Assembly: GCF_017873765.1 (NCBI RefSeq) | Contig: NZ_JAGGKP010000001.1 | Span: 1-64,000, forward strand | From: Paenibacillus sediminis | GTDB taxonomy: Bacteria; Bacillota; Bacilli; Paenibacillales; Paenibacillaceae | Direction of reading: 5' to 3' | Length of the DNA: 64,000 nt | Shown: piece after piece, positions 48,935 to 57,907 of the stretch | How the letters are laid out: every line of letters begins with the position of its first letter | Numbering within the stretch: the first letter of the stretch is position 1 | Notes under the pieces: generated by a model | What the model was told of the DNA's origin: nothing | What the model saw: only the letters and a program-made list of their open reading frames with translations | Database searches by the model: none | Program-made: the position numbers and the translations under genes

Positions 48935-48960
48935 AAAGGGCGGAACTTTCCGCTCTTTTT
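48935..48960 (+). terminator. Weak terminator after the DUF1292 genes
   Basis: AAAGGGCGGAA pairs with TTCCGCTCTTT, followed by a short T run. Confidence 0.6.
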
Positions 48961-48996
48961 GAATGCGTAAGGAAGTTTGAAGGGGTTGGCATAGAC

Positions 48997-50049
48997 TTGA
49001 GATTGAAGACTAAAGTTTGGATAAGCAGCGGTCTAATCTTTATTATTATATGCGTAAGTGCCTTGTGGATCGTATCGAATCAAATGCAGCCGGTAAAGAC
49101 TTCGAATCAAGAGATTAATTTCACGATCGAAAAGGGAATGAGTACTTCGCAGATTGCAGACCTGCTGGAGCACAAAGGAATCATTAAAAATTCATTTTTG
49201 TTTAAAGTTTATTTGAAATGGAAAAATGAAGGAAGTTCCTTAAAAGCTGGAACGTATGCGATGCATCCAGGGTTAACCTATTCTGAAGTCATCAGCAAAT
49301 TAACCAGCGGCGAGGTCGTTCCCGAAGATATGATTAAATTTACGATTCCTGAAGGCTATACTGTCGAACAGATTGCAGAGAAGTTAAGTTCAGAAGGTTA
49401 TGTAAATAAGGATAAGTTCTTGAAGTTAGCAAATGAACCAAGTCAATTTCATGTATCTATTGTTACTCAAATTCCAGCTGATAAGAAGCTGAAGTATGCT
49501 TTAGAGGGCTACTTGTTCCCAGAAACCTATGAGCTCAAAAAAGGAAGCACTGAAGCTGATATTATTACCAAAATGTTAGAAGAAACAGAGAAACGGTTAG
49601 ATACGATACCAGATTGGAAGCAAAAGCTGCAAGAACGCAAATTGACGATTCATCAGCTATTAACGGTCGCATCCTTAGTAGAACGCGAAGTGGTTGTTGA
49701 TGACGAACGTCCTCTAGTTGCAGGCGTCATTTATAATCGGCTAAACAAAGGCATGAAGCTTGAAATAGATGCTACAGTTCAGTATTTGCTTGGTAAGCAG
49801 AAGGAACGATTGTATAACAAAGATTTGCGCAAAATTGACAGCCCTTATAATTCTTATCTCTATGAAGGTCTACCGCCTGGGCCAATTGCAAGTCCAAGTA
49901 TAAAATCTATACAAGCAGCGCTTGAACCTACAGCATCCCAATATTTGTTCTATGTGACCAAAAAAGACGGCAGTCATACGCATTTATTTGCAAAAACATA
50001 CAAGGAACATTTAAACAATATTCAAAAAAGCGATCATATGGCAAAATAG
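48997..50049 (+). CDS. mltG: MltG, endolytic peptidoglycan transglycosylase
   Basis: A 350-residue protein with one N-terminal membrane helix, then LysM-like and YceG domains. The catalytic glutamate lies in LTVASLVEREVVVDDERPLVAGVIYNRL. The segment PYNSYLYEGLPPGPIASPS is the family hallmark. MltG cuts nascent glycan strands in the cell-wall synthesis machinery. TTG 48997 is the likely start (GAAGGGG 11 bases before); TTG 49003 is possible. Confidence 0.93.
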   Translation: MRLKTKVWISSGLIFIIICVSALWIVSNQMQPVKTSNQEINFTIEKGMSTSQIADLLEHKGIIKNSFLFKVYLKWKNEGSSLKAGTYAMHPGLTYSEVISKLTSGEVVPEDMIKFTIPEGYTVEQIAEKLSSEGYVNKDKFLKLANEPSQFHVSIVTQIPADKKLKYALEGYLFPETYELKKGSTEADIITKMLEETEKRLDTIPDWKQKLQERKLTIHQLLTVASLVEREVVVDDERPLVAGVIYNRLNKGMKLEIDATVQYLLGKQKERLYNKDLRKIDSPYNSYLYEGLPPGPIASPSIKSIQAALEPTASQYLFYVTKKDGSHTHLFAKTYKEHLNNIQKSDHMAK

Positions 50050-50068
50050 ATAGAGAGGAGTGGAGCAG

Positions 50069-51001
50069 ATGAGAAAACAACCCGAGCTTCTTGTGACTGC
50101 AGGTTCCTTGGAAGAACTGACAGCACTTATTGATGCTGGAGCCGATGCTCTGCTTATTGGAGAAGAGAAATTCGGAATGAGGCTTCCTGGAAATTTTACA
50201 CCTGCTCAAATTGCAGAAGCCGTCAAAATAGCACATGACCGTAAGGTTAAAATATATGTATCTCTTAATAATTTGTTTCATAACGAACAGCTTGAACTAA
50301 TTCCAGACTACGTGAAGCAATTAGCTGCGGCAGGAGTGGACGGAGTTGAATTCGGTGACCCGTCTGTCTTGACGGCGGTTAAAGAGCATGCCCCTCAGCT
50401 TAAACTGCATTGGAATGCAGAAATGTTATCTACGAATTATGCGACCGCAAACTATTGGGGCAGTAAAGGCGCTTCTCGTGTAGTGCTTGCTAGAGAGCTT
50501 AGCATGGATGAAATTACAGAGATGATGCCTAAGCTTGAAATTGAAGCTCAAGTTCAAGTTCATGGAATGACGAACATTTATCATTCCAAGCGCCGTCTCG
50601 TTCAAAGCTACATGGCGCATCAAGGACGTCCTGTCCAAGGTGTCGATTTAGGGAAAGACCGCGGATTGTTTCTTGTTGAGGCAGAACGAAAAGATGAGAA
50701 ATATCCGATTTATGAGGACTCGAATGGTACACACATTATGAGTTCTGATGATATTTGTATTCTTGAAGACTTGCATGTCTTAATGAATGCCGGTGTCGAT
50801 AGCTTTAAGATCGAAGGTCTAATGAAGTCAACACATTACAACGTAGTGGTAACGAAGGCGTATCGGAAAGCGATTGATGCCTACGTTCAAGATCCAGAAA
50901 ATTATCAATTCGACGAAAGCTGGCTGGAAGAAATTAGACGCGTACAAGATCCAGAGCGAGAGCTTTCGTTCGGATTCTTCTATAAGGAACAAGTATATTA
51001 A
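50069..51001 (+). CDS. trhP1: U32-family TrhP1-like protein (YrrN), wobble-uridine hydroxylation
   Basis: A 310-residue TIM-barrel-like U32 protein (KQPELLVTAGSLEELTALIDAGADALLIGEEKFGMR). It lacks the cysteine cluster seen in the next gene, as expected of YrrN-type partners. YrrN and YrrO of B. subtilis are needed for 5-hydroxyuridine at tRNA position 34. ATG 50069 was preferred over GTG 50060 on ribosome-binding-site spacing. Confidence 0.85.
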   Translation: MRKQPELLVTAGSLEELTALIDAGADALLIGEEKFGMRLPGNFTPAQIAEAVKIAHDRKVKIYVSLNNLFHNEQLELIPDYVKQLAAAGVDGVEFGDPSVLTAVKEHAPQLKLHWNAEMLSTNYATANYWGSKGASRVVLARELSMDEITEMMPKLEIEAQVQVHGMTNIYHSKRRLVQSYMAHQGRPVQGVDLGKDRGLFLVEAERKDEKYPIYEDSNGTHIMSSDDICILEDLHVLMNAGVDSFKIEGLMKSTHYNVVVTKAYRKAIDAYVQDPENYQFDESWLEEIRRVQDPERELSFGFFYKEQVY

Positions 51002-51020
51002 AAAGGAGTGAAGATCGAAA

Positions 51021-52355
51021 ATGCAAACTTTGGAAAAACCAAAACCAAAATATACTGGCAAAAGACATCGATTAAGCAAACCCGAATTGCTTGCACCTGC
51101 AGGGAATTTAGAAAAGCTTAAGTTCGCGATTCATTATGGTGCAGATGCCGTATACATTGGTGGTCAGCATTATGGGCTTCGCTCCAATGCAGACAATTTC
51201 AGCTTTGAAGAAATGCGTGAAGGTGTAGAATTCGCTAAGAAATACGGCGCTAAAGTATTTGTTGCTACGAATATCTATGCCCATAATGAAGATATTGAAG
51301 GTATTGAAGACTATTTAAGAAACTTAGAGGAAGTCGGCATTTCTGCAATTATTGTAGCGGATCCGATTATTATCGAAACGGCGAAGCGCGTTGCGCCAAA
51401 ATTAGAGGTTCACTTAAGTACACAGCAGTCCACAGTAAACTGGCAAGCCGTGAAGTTCTGGAAGGAAGAAGGACTCCCGCGGGTCGTACTAGGACGTGAG
51501 ACGAGCCTTGAAGAAATCGCCGAAATCAAAAAGCATGTTGACATTGAAATTGAAACGTTCATTCACGGCGCGATGTGTTCATCTTATTCCGGCCGATGTG
51601 TATTGTCCAACCATTTCACAGACCGCGATTCGAACCGCGGCGGTTGCTGTCAGTCATGCCGCTGGAAATATGATTTGTTTGAAGATGCTCGTCCTGCGGA
51701 AGCTTGGATTTCTGAAGAAGAAGCTAGAGAGAGCAGTGTTCTTAAGAACTTTAAACTAGGAGTCACTCAGCTTCCACTCTTCAACGAAGACGATAACGCT
51801 TTTTCTATGTCATCCAAAGATTTGTGCATGCTGGAAAGTATTCCTGAATTAATCGAGGTCGGCATTGACAGTTTTAAAATTGAAGGTCGTATGAAATCGA
51901 TTCACTACGTTGCGACTGTCGTCAATGTATACCGTCAAGCGATTGATTCTTACATGGCTGATCCAGAAAATTATGTACTCAAACCGGAATGGATTGAAGA
52001 AATTAACAAAGCTGCAAACCGTCCGCTGAATACGGGTTTCTTCTTTAATACACCAGATCATGAAGACCATATTTACGAACCAGAGGAGAAGGCAGTGCCT
52101 TACGACTTTGCGGGTCTCGTTCTGGAATATGATGAAGAGACAGGTACAGCTGTTATTCAGCAACGTAATTATTTCAAACCAGGTCAAGAAATTGAATTTT
52201 TCGGACCAGACGGCACGTTCTTCAAACAAACCGTTGGCCAAATTTGGGACGAAGATGGCAATGAACTTGACGCAGCTCGACATCCTTTGCAGCGCATTCG
52301 TATGAAAGTGGACAAACCAGTTCGCTATTTTGATATGATGCGTAAAAGAAAATAA
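51021..52355 (+). CDS. trhP2: U32-family TrhP2 protein (YrrO), prephenate-dependent tRNA uridine hydroxylase subunit
   Basis: A 444-residue U32 protein. It has KPELLAPAGNLEKLKFAIHYGADAVYIGG, and the cysteine cluster HGAMCSSYSGRCVLSNHFTDRDSNRGGCCQSCRW that binds an Fe-S cluster in this family. The C-terminal domain (about residues 350-444) is the usual U32 beta domain. It makes ho5U34 with TrhP1. In B. subtilis the methyltransferase gene trmR lies just upstream; it is absent here. Confidence 0.92.
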   Translation: MQTLEKPKPKYTGKRHRLSKPELLAPAGNLEKLKFAIHYGADAVYIGGQHYGLRSNADNFSFEEMREGVEFAKKYGAKVFVATNIYAHNEDIEGIEDYLRNLEEVGISAIIVADPIIIETAKRVAPKLEVHLSTQQSTVNWQAVKFWKEEGLPRVVLGRETSLEEIAEIKKHVDIEIETFIHGAMCSSYSGRCVLSNHFTDRDSNRGGCCQSCRWKYDLFEDARPAEAWISEEEARESSVLKNFKLGVTQLPLFNEDDNAFSMSSKDLCMLESIPELIEVGIDSFKIEGRMKSIHYVATVVNVYRQAIDSYMADPENYVLKPEWIEEINKAANRPLNTGFFFNTPDHEDHIYEPEEKAVPYDFAGLVLEYDEETGTAVIQQRNYFKPGQEIEFFGPDGTFFKQTVGQIWDEDGNELDAARHPLQRIRMKVDKPVRYFDMMRKRK

Positions 52356-52371
52356 AAAACTATTGATAATC

Positions 52372-52406
52372 AAGCCCTTGCAGCCAGTACTGCAGGGGCT
52401 TTTTTA
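52372..52406 (+). terminator. Terminator after trhP2
   Basis: AAGCCCTTGCAG/CTGCAGGGGCTT is followed by a T run. Confidence 0.88.
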
Positions 52407-52529
52407 TTTAGTTGCGCTGAAGAACATATCATTATTTGGAAGTGAAAAGGGATTGAACGATTTTTGTCGAAATGTGAAATTAGTGAATGTTATTAGAAAT
52501 AAAAATAGGGAGTGGCGGGTGATACGAAC

Positions 52530-54710
52530 ATGAGTAACGAGGGGAAAAAGATGAAGCCTAAAGAGAAAAATGAAAAAATAGAAGCAGAAATGAAAGCGCA
52601 TAAACCGAAGAAGGAAAGGGCGAAGGGAGATAACATCAAGCGCTTTAACAAGGTGATTTCAACCATAAAAAACATGAAAATATCCACTCTGAATCCAGCC
52701 AAATCTGTCGGTATGAAGCTTTTTTTAGTTATTTTCGTCGTTATTGTTTTGCTTGCAGCCAGCTTAGGAATAACATCTTATAACAGCGCGAGAAATGCGA
52801 TTAAAGACCAAGCAGCAAATTCTAACGAGCAAACGATCATTCAAACTTCTGATAAACTTAATATCGTGCTTAAACAATTTGAAGTTGCCGCAATGCAAAT
52901 TTTGCTCGATACGGAAATGCAAAATAATGTTCGTGATTTGATGTCTCCTACGGCTGCTGAGTATGACCGTGTTCTAACAGCCGGTAAAATTTCTGACATG
53001 CTGTCGTCAATCAGTAATACAAATACAGCCATACAATCGATATATCTGGTTCCAGGTGATGGTAAAACTCCACCGATTGCAACATCATCTGTAGTTAATA
53101 ATATTTCTGAGATGCTGAATCAGCCTTGGTACAAAGATGCAGTAAAAACGAAGAAAACGGAATGGATTGCCTCGAGTGCTAAAGAAGGCAGTGTACCGAC
53201 TTTCAAATTAGTTCGCTCTGTGGACAGCATATATGGAGACGGAAGCAATTTCTCAATTGTATTCTTTATTAAGGCTTCCGCTTTGGAAGATCAGTTAAGC
53301 AATATTGATTTGGGAGATGGCAGCAGACTTGAAATTGTCTCTGCTGACGGTCAAATCGTTGCTTCGGACGATACAACCCTTACAGGGAAGAAGACAACCT
53401 ATTCATTTGTTAATGATATAAAAGACAGCGCTTCCGGCAGTAAAGAAACGACAGACGAGAATGGCAGATCGATACTGGCAGCATACGACACGATCGAAAC
53501 ATCTGGTTGGAAAATTATTGGTACGGTTCCAACAAGCTATCTGGTTCAAAATGCAAAAAGTATTATTGCCATTACAGGGATAAGTATTTTCGTTGTTGCC
53601 ATTCTAGCTGTACTTATCGGTCTATGGATGGTTAGATTGATCGCACGTCCTCTGCAAAATCTTCAAGGACTGATGAAACAAGGAGCAGCAGGTAATTTGA
53701 ATGTGCGTACAGCTCATAAATCTAAGGATGAAATTGGTCAGCTGTCAGATAGCTTTAACGAGATGATGGAGAACATTACAACTCTTGTTACACAGACCAA
53801 TGCGACAGCCCAAGATGTACTTGATACCGCTTCAGAGCTAACGGATGCTTCTAAGAAAACGGCGGTCTCAGCCAAGGAGATTGCTGTGGCTACAGAGGAA
53901 ATCGCTAACGGTGCTACGAGCTTAGCTAATGAAGCGGAGCGAGGCAACGAACTTACTGAGAATATCTCACATCAAATGAAAAATGTAATCGCTGCAAATC
54001 AGGAAATGAGTGTTGCAGCTCAGCATGTAGTGAAGTCTAGCGAAATCGGTATGAAAAACTTGAATGAGTTGATCGAGAAAACAAATCAATCTGAAGAAAT
54101 GACACGTTCACTTGTTCAGCGGGTAGATGCTCTGCAAGATAGTACAAAATCCGTTCTCAAAGTCGTCGATGTTCTTCATGGAATCGCACAACAAACGAAC
54201 ATTCTCTCACTCAATGCAACCATTGAGGCTGCTCGCGCAGGTGCAGCAGGACGGGGATTTATGGTCGTAGCTGATGAAATCCGTCAGCTTGCCGACCAAT
54301 CCCGCAAATCCATCGATATGGTCGCTCAAATTACCGACAATATTAAACTTGAGATGAATGAAACGGTTAGAGCATTGTCAGATGCTTATCCTCTATATCA
54401 GCAGCAAATGAACGCTGTTAAAGAGACGAGTGACATATTCGTATCCCTTACGCAATTGATGGAAGAATTTAATTCACGACTTGATTCTGTAACTTCTTCG
54501 ATTGAAGGATTAAACCAATCGCAAAACGTACTTTCTGAAGCGATGAGTAACGTAAGTGCTGTTGCTGAAGAGTCCTCTGCAACGTCAGAAGAAGTAGCTT
54601 CCCTCAGCAGTGAACAACTAAGTGTAGGTAACCATCTCATTGAGTTGTCGAACAAACTTGAAAGTGTATCTGTATCCCTCAAGAACACGTTATCAAAATT
54701 TAAGCTATAA
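52530..54710 (+). CDS. Methyl-accepting chemotaxis protein with a long basic cytosolic N-terminus
   Basis: A 726-residue receptor. Residues 1-58 are lysine-rich and cytosolic (GKKMKPKEKNEKIEAEMKAHKPKKERAKGD). A membrane helix follows (LFLVIFVVIVLLAASLGITS), then an extracellular dCache-like sensor of about 290 residues, a second helix (IAITGISIFVVAILAVLIGLWMV), HAMP, and the signalling domain with the hairpin tip GIAQQTNILSLNATIEAARAGAAGRGFMVVADEIRQLADQS. The ligand is unknown. It stands where B. subtilis has udk-greA. Confidence 0.92.
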   Translation: MSNEGKKMKPKEKNEKIEAEMKAHKPKKERAKGDNIKRFNKVISTIKNMKISTLNPAKSVGMKLFLVIFVVIVLLAASLGITSYNSARNAIKDQAANSNEQTIIQTSDKLNIVLKQFEVAAMQILLDTEMQNNVRDLMSPTAAEYDRVLTAGKISDMLSSISNTNTAIQSIYLVPGDGKTPPIATSSVVNNISEMLNQPWYKDAVKTKKTEWIASSAKEGSVPTFKLVRSVDSIYGDGSNFSIVFFIKASALEDQLSNIDLGDGSRLEIVSADGQIVASDDTTLTGKKTTYSFVNDIKDSASGSKETTDENGRSILAAYDTIETSGWKIIGTVPTSYLVQNAKSIIAITGISIFVVAILAVLIGLWMVRLIARPLQNLQGLMKQGAAGNLNVRTAHKSKDEIGQLSDSFNEMMENITTLVTQTNATAQDVLDTASELTDASKKTAVSAKEIAVATEEIANGATSLANEAERGNELTENISHQMKNVIAANQEMSVAAQHVVKSSEIGMKNLNELIEKTNQSEEMTRSLVQRVDALQDSTKSVLKVVDVLHGIAQQTNILSLNATIEAARAGAAGRGFMVVADEIRQLADQSRKSIDMVAQITDNIKLEMNETVRALSDAYPLYQQQMNAVKETSDIFVSLTQLMEEFNSRLDSVTSSIEGLNQSQNVLSEAMSNVSAVAEESSATSEEVASLSSEQLSVGNHLIELSNKLESVSVSLKNTLSKFKL

Positions 54711-54719
54711 GAAAATGAT

Positions 54720-54757
54720 GAAGAAGCCTGTCTCTATTGGAGACAGGCTTCTTCTAG
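54720..54757 (+). terminator. Terminator after the chemoreceptor gene
   Basis: AAGAAGCCTGTCTC/GAGACAGGCTTCTT with a four-base loop; the T run is weak. Confidence 0.8.
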
Positions 54758-54832
54758 TTATGTCTGAACTTAACGTGTGAAGCTCCGTTTCCCGGGAAAT
54801 AATGGATAAAAAACGGGAAGAAGGTTCACTTA

Positions 54833-56626
54833 ATGTCTTTTCAAGGTAAACGCAGAATATTCATCATTCTAATATCTATTACTTTAATATTATTTATTTT
54901 GACCCTTCGGCTTGGATGGATTCAGTTCGTTACCGTTAACCGAGCTGTGACTACAAGCGGCAGATCATTAGAGGAAATGTCTGTATTGCAGAGAGAAAGA
55001 GGCATTGTACTTGATACAGGCCGAGGCCAATTTGTTGACCGAAGCGGGGCTCCGCTGACCGGTAAGGTCATATGGACCGCTATTTTATTTCCAGTTAGTC
55101 ACGGACATCATGAGGAGAATCATTACGGGCAGATCGCTAAGCTGCTAGGTACAACTTCAGAACAGCTTAAGAGGACATGGCACTCGCTTACGCAACCTTT
55201 TATTTGGACGGACAGCAATACTCATCTGCCGCTGTCCTTATCCTTCCCGCAAGTTCAGCAATTAAAAAAATTAAATATAGCAGGCCTTGAAGTTGCGCCG
55301 TATGTACAAAGATATGATAATCATTTATCAGGCATGCAGTGGCTAGGCTTTGTATCTCAGCAGCCTGAGTTGATTCGTAGTCTGTATAAGAAGGAGAGCG
55401 ATTTAGAGCATACGATGCCGTTAACGACAGAGGTGGGGTCAGCAGGGCTCGAGAAAAGTTTTGATCCTTTTCTAAGGGGAATTGGTTCGACAATCATTTC
55501 TTATACAGTCGATGGGAAGAAACAGCCTATGTACGGTTTGGGCACTCGGCTCATCGCTCAGCACAATAAGTATTATCCTTTACGAATTAAGACGACAGTC
55601 GATATGAAATTACAGCAGAAAATTGAGGTTCTGACAGAGAGAATCGGCATGAAGGAAGGCGCTATTGTCGTCTTAGATACATCGAATAGCGACGTAGCAG
55701 CAATGATTTCAAAACCATTTTATAATCCGAATCAAATTGATTTGCAGATGGGCAATTGGAGCAATCGAGCGCTTAAAGCAGCGGTGCCAGGCTCCATATT
55801 TAAGACCGTTATTGCAGCAGCTGCTTTGGAGGACGGAATTTCATCTCCTACAGAAACGTTCCATTGTTCAGGTCAGTATGGGAAATATGGACTTGCATGT
55901 TGGAAGGAAGGAGGGCATGGAGATTTGACGTTAGCAGAAGCCTATGCTGAGTCATGCAATGTCGTATTTGCGACACTAGCTGAACGGCTGGGTGGAGAAC
56001 GTATTGAAGAAGTCGCTTCACAGCTTGGTCTAGGGAGGGTTATAGGCTGGCAGGACAATAGCTTTATGGGATTTGAACTATTTAAGCAATTTGATCATGA
56101 AGAGGCAGGACAAATATTTGCGGGGGGAACTCCTAAAGAGGATGACGGAGTTAAAGTACAGACAGGAATCGGTCAACGTGATGTACTCGTAACTCCTCTT
56201 CAAGCCGCTAATATGGTCGTTACCTTATTACAGGGTGGACAGATTCATGCACCGCGTCTTGTTACTGAAATACAATATAATAACGGCCAAACGATGACCT
56301 CGTTTCAGCCGCATTTATTATCTTCACCTTATGGGGGGATTTCACCCCGTACGGCTAACATCATTTTGGAGATGATGAGAGGAGTTGTTACAGATGGAAC
56401 AGGTGCATCGCTGCAAAGAGCGAAATGGACGGTTGCAGGTAAATCGGGAACTGCACAAGTCACGGTGAACGGCAAGCCACGTAATAACCAATGGTTTATT
56501 GGCTATGGGCCAACCGATCATCCGCATTACGCTGTCGCTGTCCTTGTGCAGAATCGATCTCCCGAATCATCCAATCAAGCTACACTTCTGTTTCGAGAAG
56601 TGATGAATATACTTGCATCATCGTAG
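54833..56626 (+). CDS. pbpI: Class B penicillin-binding protein (PbpI-like transpeptidase)
   Basis: A 597-residue protein with one N-terminal membrane helix (IFIILISITLILFILTLRLGWIQF), a dimerisation domain, and a transpeptidase domain. Catalytic motifs are SIFK (S321-K324), SCN (S374-N376) and KSGT near residue 550. It cross-links peptidoglycan. B. subtilis pbpI (yrrR) lies in the same neighbourhood; there, PbpI (PBP4b) is made in the mother cell during sporulation. ATG 54833 is followed by SFQGKRRIF. Confidence 0.85.
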   Translation: MSFQGKRRIFIILISITLILFILTLRLGWIQFVTVNRAVTTSGRSLEEMSVLQRERGIVLDTGRGQFVDRSGAPLTGKVIWTAILFPVSHGHHEENHYGQIAKLLGTTSEQLKRTWHSLTQPFIWTDSNTHLPLSLSFPQVQQLKKLNIAGLEVAPYVQRYDNHLSGMQWLGFVSQQPELIRSLYKKESDLEHTMPLTTEVGSAGLEKSFDPFLRGIGSTIISYTVDGKKQPMYGLGTRLIAQHNKYYPLRIKTTVDMKLQQKIEVLTERIGMKEGAIVVLDTSNSDVAAMISKPFYNPNQIDLQMGNWSNRALKAAVPGSIFKTVIAAAALEDGISSPTETFHCSGQYGKYGLACWKEGGHGDLTLAEAYAESCNVVFATLAERLGGERIEEVASQLGLGRVIGWQDNSFMGFELFKQFDHEEAGQIFAGGTPKEDDGVKVQTGIGQRDVLVTPLQAANMVVTLLQGGQIHAPRLVTEIQYNNGQTMTSFQPHLLSSPYGGISPRTANIILEMMRGVVTDGTGASLQRAKWTVAGKSGTAQVTVNGKPRNNQWFIGYGPTDHPHYAVAVLVQNRSPESSNQATLLFREVMNILASS

Positions 56627-56632
56627 CCTTTC

Positions 56633-57769
56633 TTATCTAGGTTCATCTTCTGCTTTCGATGTGAGATCAGAAGTATCGAATTCTTCCTTCGGAAGTCTAA
56701 TCCACCGCTGTAAATAGCCTTGTTTAAGCAGCTCTTTGATTAAAATAAGCAGGATAGGTGATAGAATCAATCCGGCCATCCCAAAGATCGAAAGGGAAAT
56801 CATCGCAAAGGATAACATCAAATAGGCCGAAGATATCCCGATGGAGTTGCCTGTAATTTTAGGTTCAAGCAGTTGTCTAACGAGCAATACAACAACGAGC
56901 AGAACGGTTAGTGACACAGCTAATCCAACATGCCCCACTAGAAACTGATAAATAATCCATGGAATGAAAATGACCGGTACGCCGACTAATGGCAGAACAT
57001 CAAAGCCCGCCGAAATGAGGGCAATCGTAAAAGCGTTATCGACTCTAAATATGGTGAGCCCTACGAAAATAAGAAGGAACGAGATGGACACGAGCAGAGC
57101 CTGAGCTTTGACGTAGCCCCAAATTGCGTGGAAGACATGTTCCTTTAGAAACGTATACGCCTTCTTAAATGTATTCGGTGTCTTCTCTTTTGCGAGCCGG
57201 CGCCATCGTTGAATTTCGACACTAAGGAAGAATGCTAATATGATAGCAACACCGAAATTTGCAATAAAGGTAGAGAAGGAAGATAAAAATGTAACGATGT
57301 GTGAAAAGGCAATGCCAGCCAAATCAGACAATACATTTGTTAGATTGGTGAAATATTCATTAATTTTTACCGTAATATTATCTGGAAGAGCGTTAATTTT
57401 TCCTTGAAGCAACGTTACTAACCTTGTGAATTCTTCTTGTACCAATTGCGTATATTTAGGTAGGTTATTATTAATTTGTGCAATTTGGGATATGATGATG
57501 AGCCCTGCACCAAACATCAGACCAAGTAATAGAAGAACAAAGAGAATGACAGAAATACCCGAAGCAACAACTTTAGGCAGCCCTTTTTTGTGTAAAAATT
57601 TCGCAAGCGGCTCAATCAGCAAAAAGACGATGAATGACAAAAATACAGGTGCAGCAATCTGATACAGTTTACTGAAAATATACATTGTCAAGTATACAGT
57701 TAATACGATCAGCCCAATATCAAATGCAGTGCGCCAATATTTTCGGTAAAAAGGCAGCATACTAAGCAA
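56633..57769 (-). CDS. AI-2E family permease, second copy (YtvI/YdbI-like)
   Basis: A 378-residue membrane protein with about eight helices and the AI-2E segments SILLIFVGLTIFRVDNAFTIALISAGFDVLPLVGVPVIFIPWIIY and LRQLLEPKITGNSIGISSAYLMLSFAMIS. The tail is charged (about 25 residues). Substrate is unknown. It is only distantly like the yrrI product at 43351. Confidence 0.8.
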   Translation of the reverse strand: MLSMLPFYRKYWRTAFDIGLIVLTVYLTMYIFSKLYQIAAPVFLSFIVFLLIEPLAKFLHKKGLPKVVASGISVILFVLLLLGLMFGAGLIIISQIAQINNNLPKYTQLVQEEFTRLVTLLQGKINALPDNITVKINEYFTNLTNVLSDLAGIAFSHIVTFLSSFSTFIANFGVAIILAFFLSVEIQRWRRLAKEKTPNTFKKAYTFLKEHVFHAIWGYVKAQALLVSISFLLIFVGLTIFRVDNAFTIALISAGFDVLPLVGVPVIFIPWIIYQFLVGHVGLAVSLTVLLVVVLLVRQLLEPKITGNSIGISSAYLMLSFAMISLSIFGMAGLILSPILLILIKELLKQGYLQRWIRLPKEEFDTSDLTSKAEDEPR

Positions 57770-57907
57770 CGACTCCTTTTTATTAGTTTCATACTATTTT
57801 ACACGATTTCCAAAAAAAACACCTAATTCTGTTGATCTATATGATAAAATATGATTAGAGCGTGCTGACACGTTAAGTCAACTAACATAGAAAAGTGGGG
57901 AAAATAC

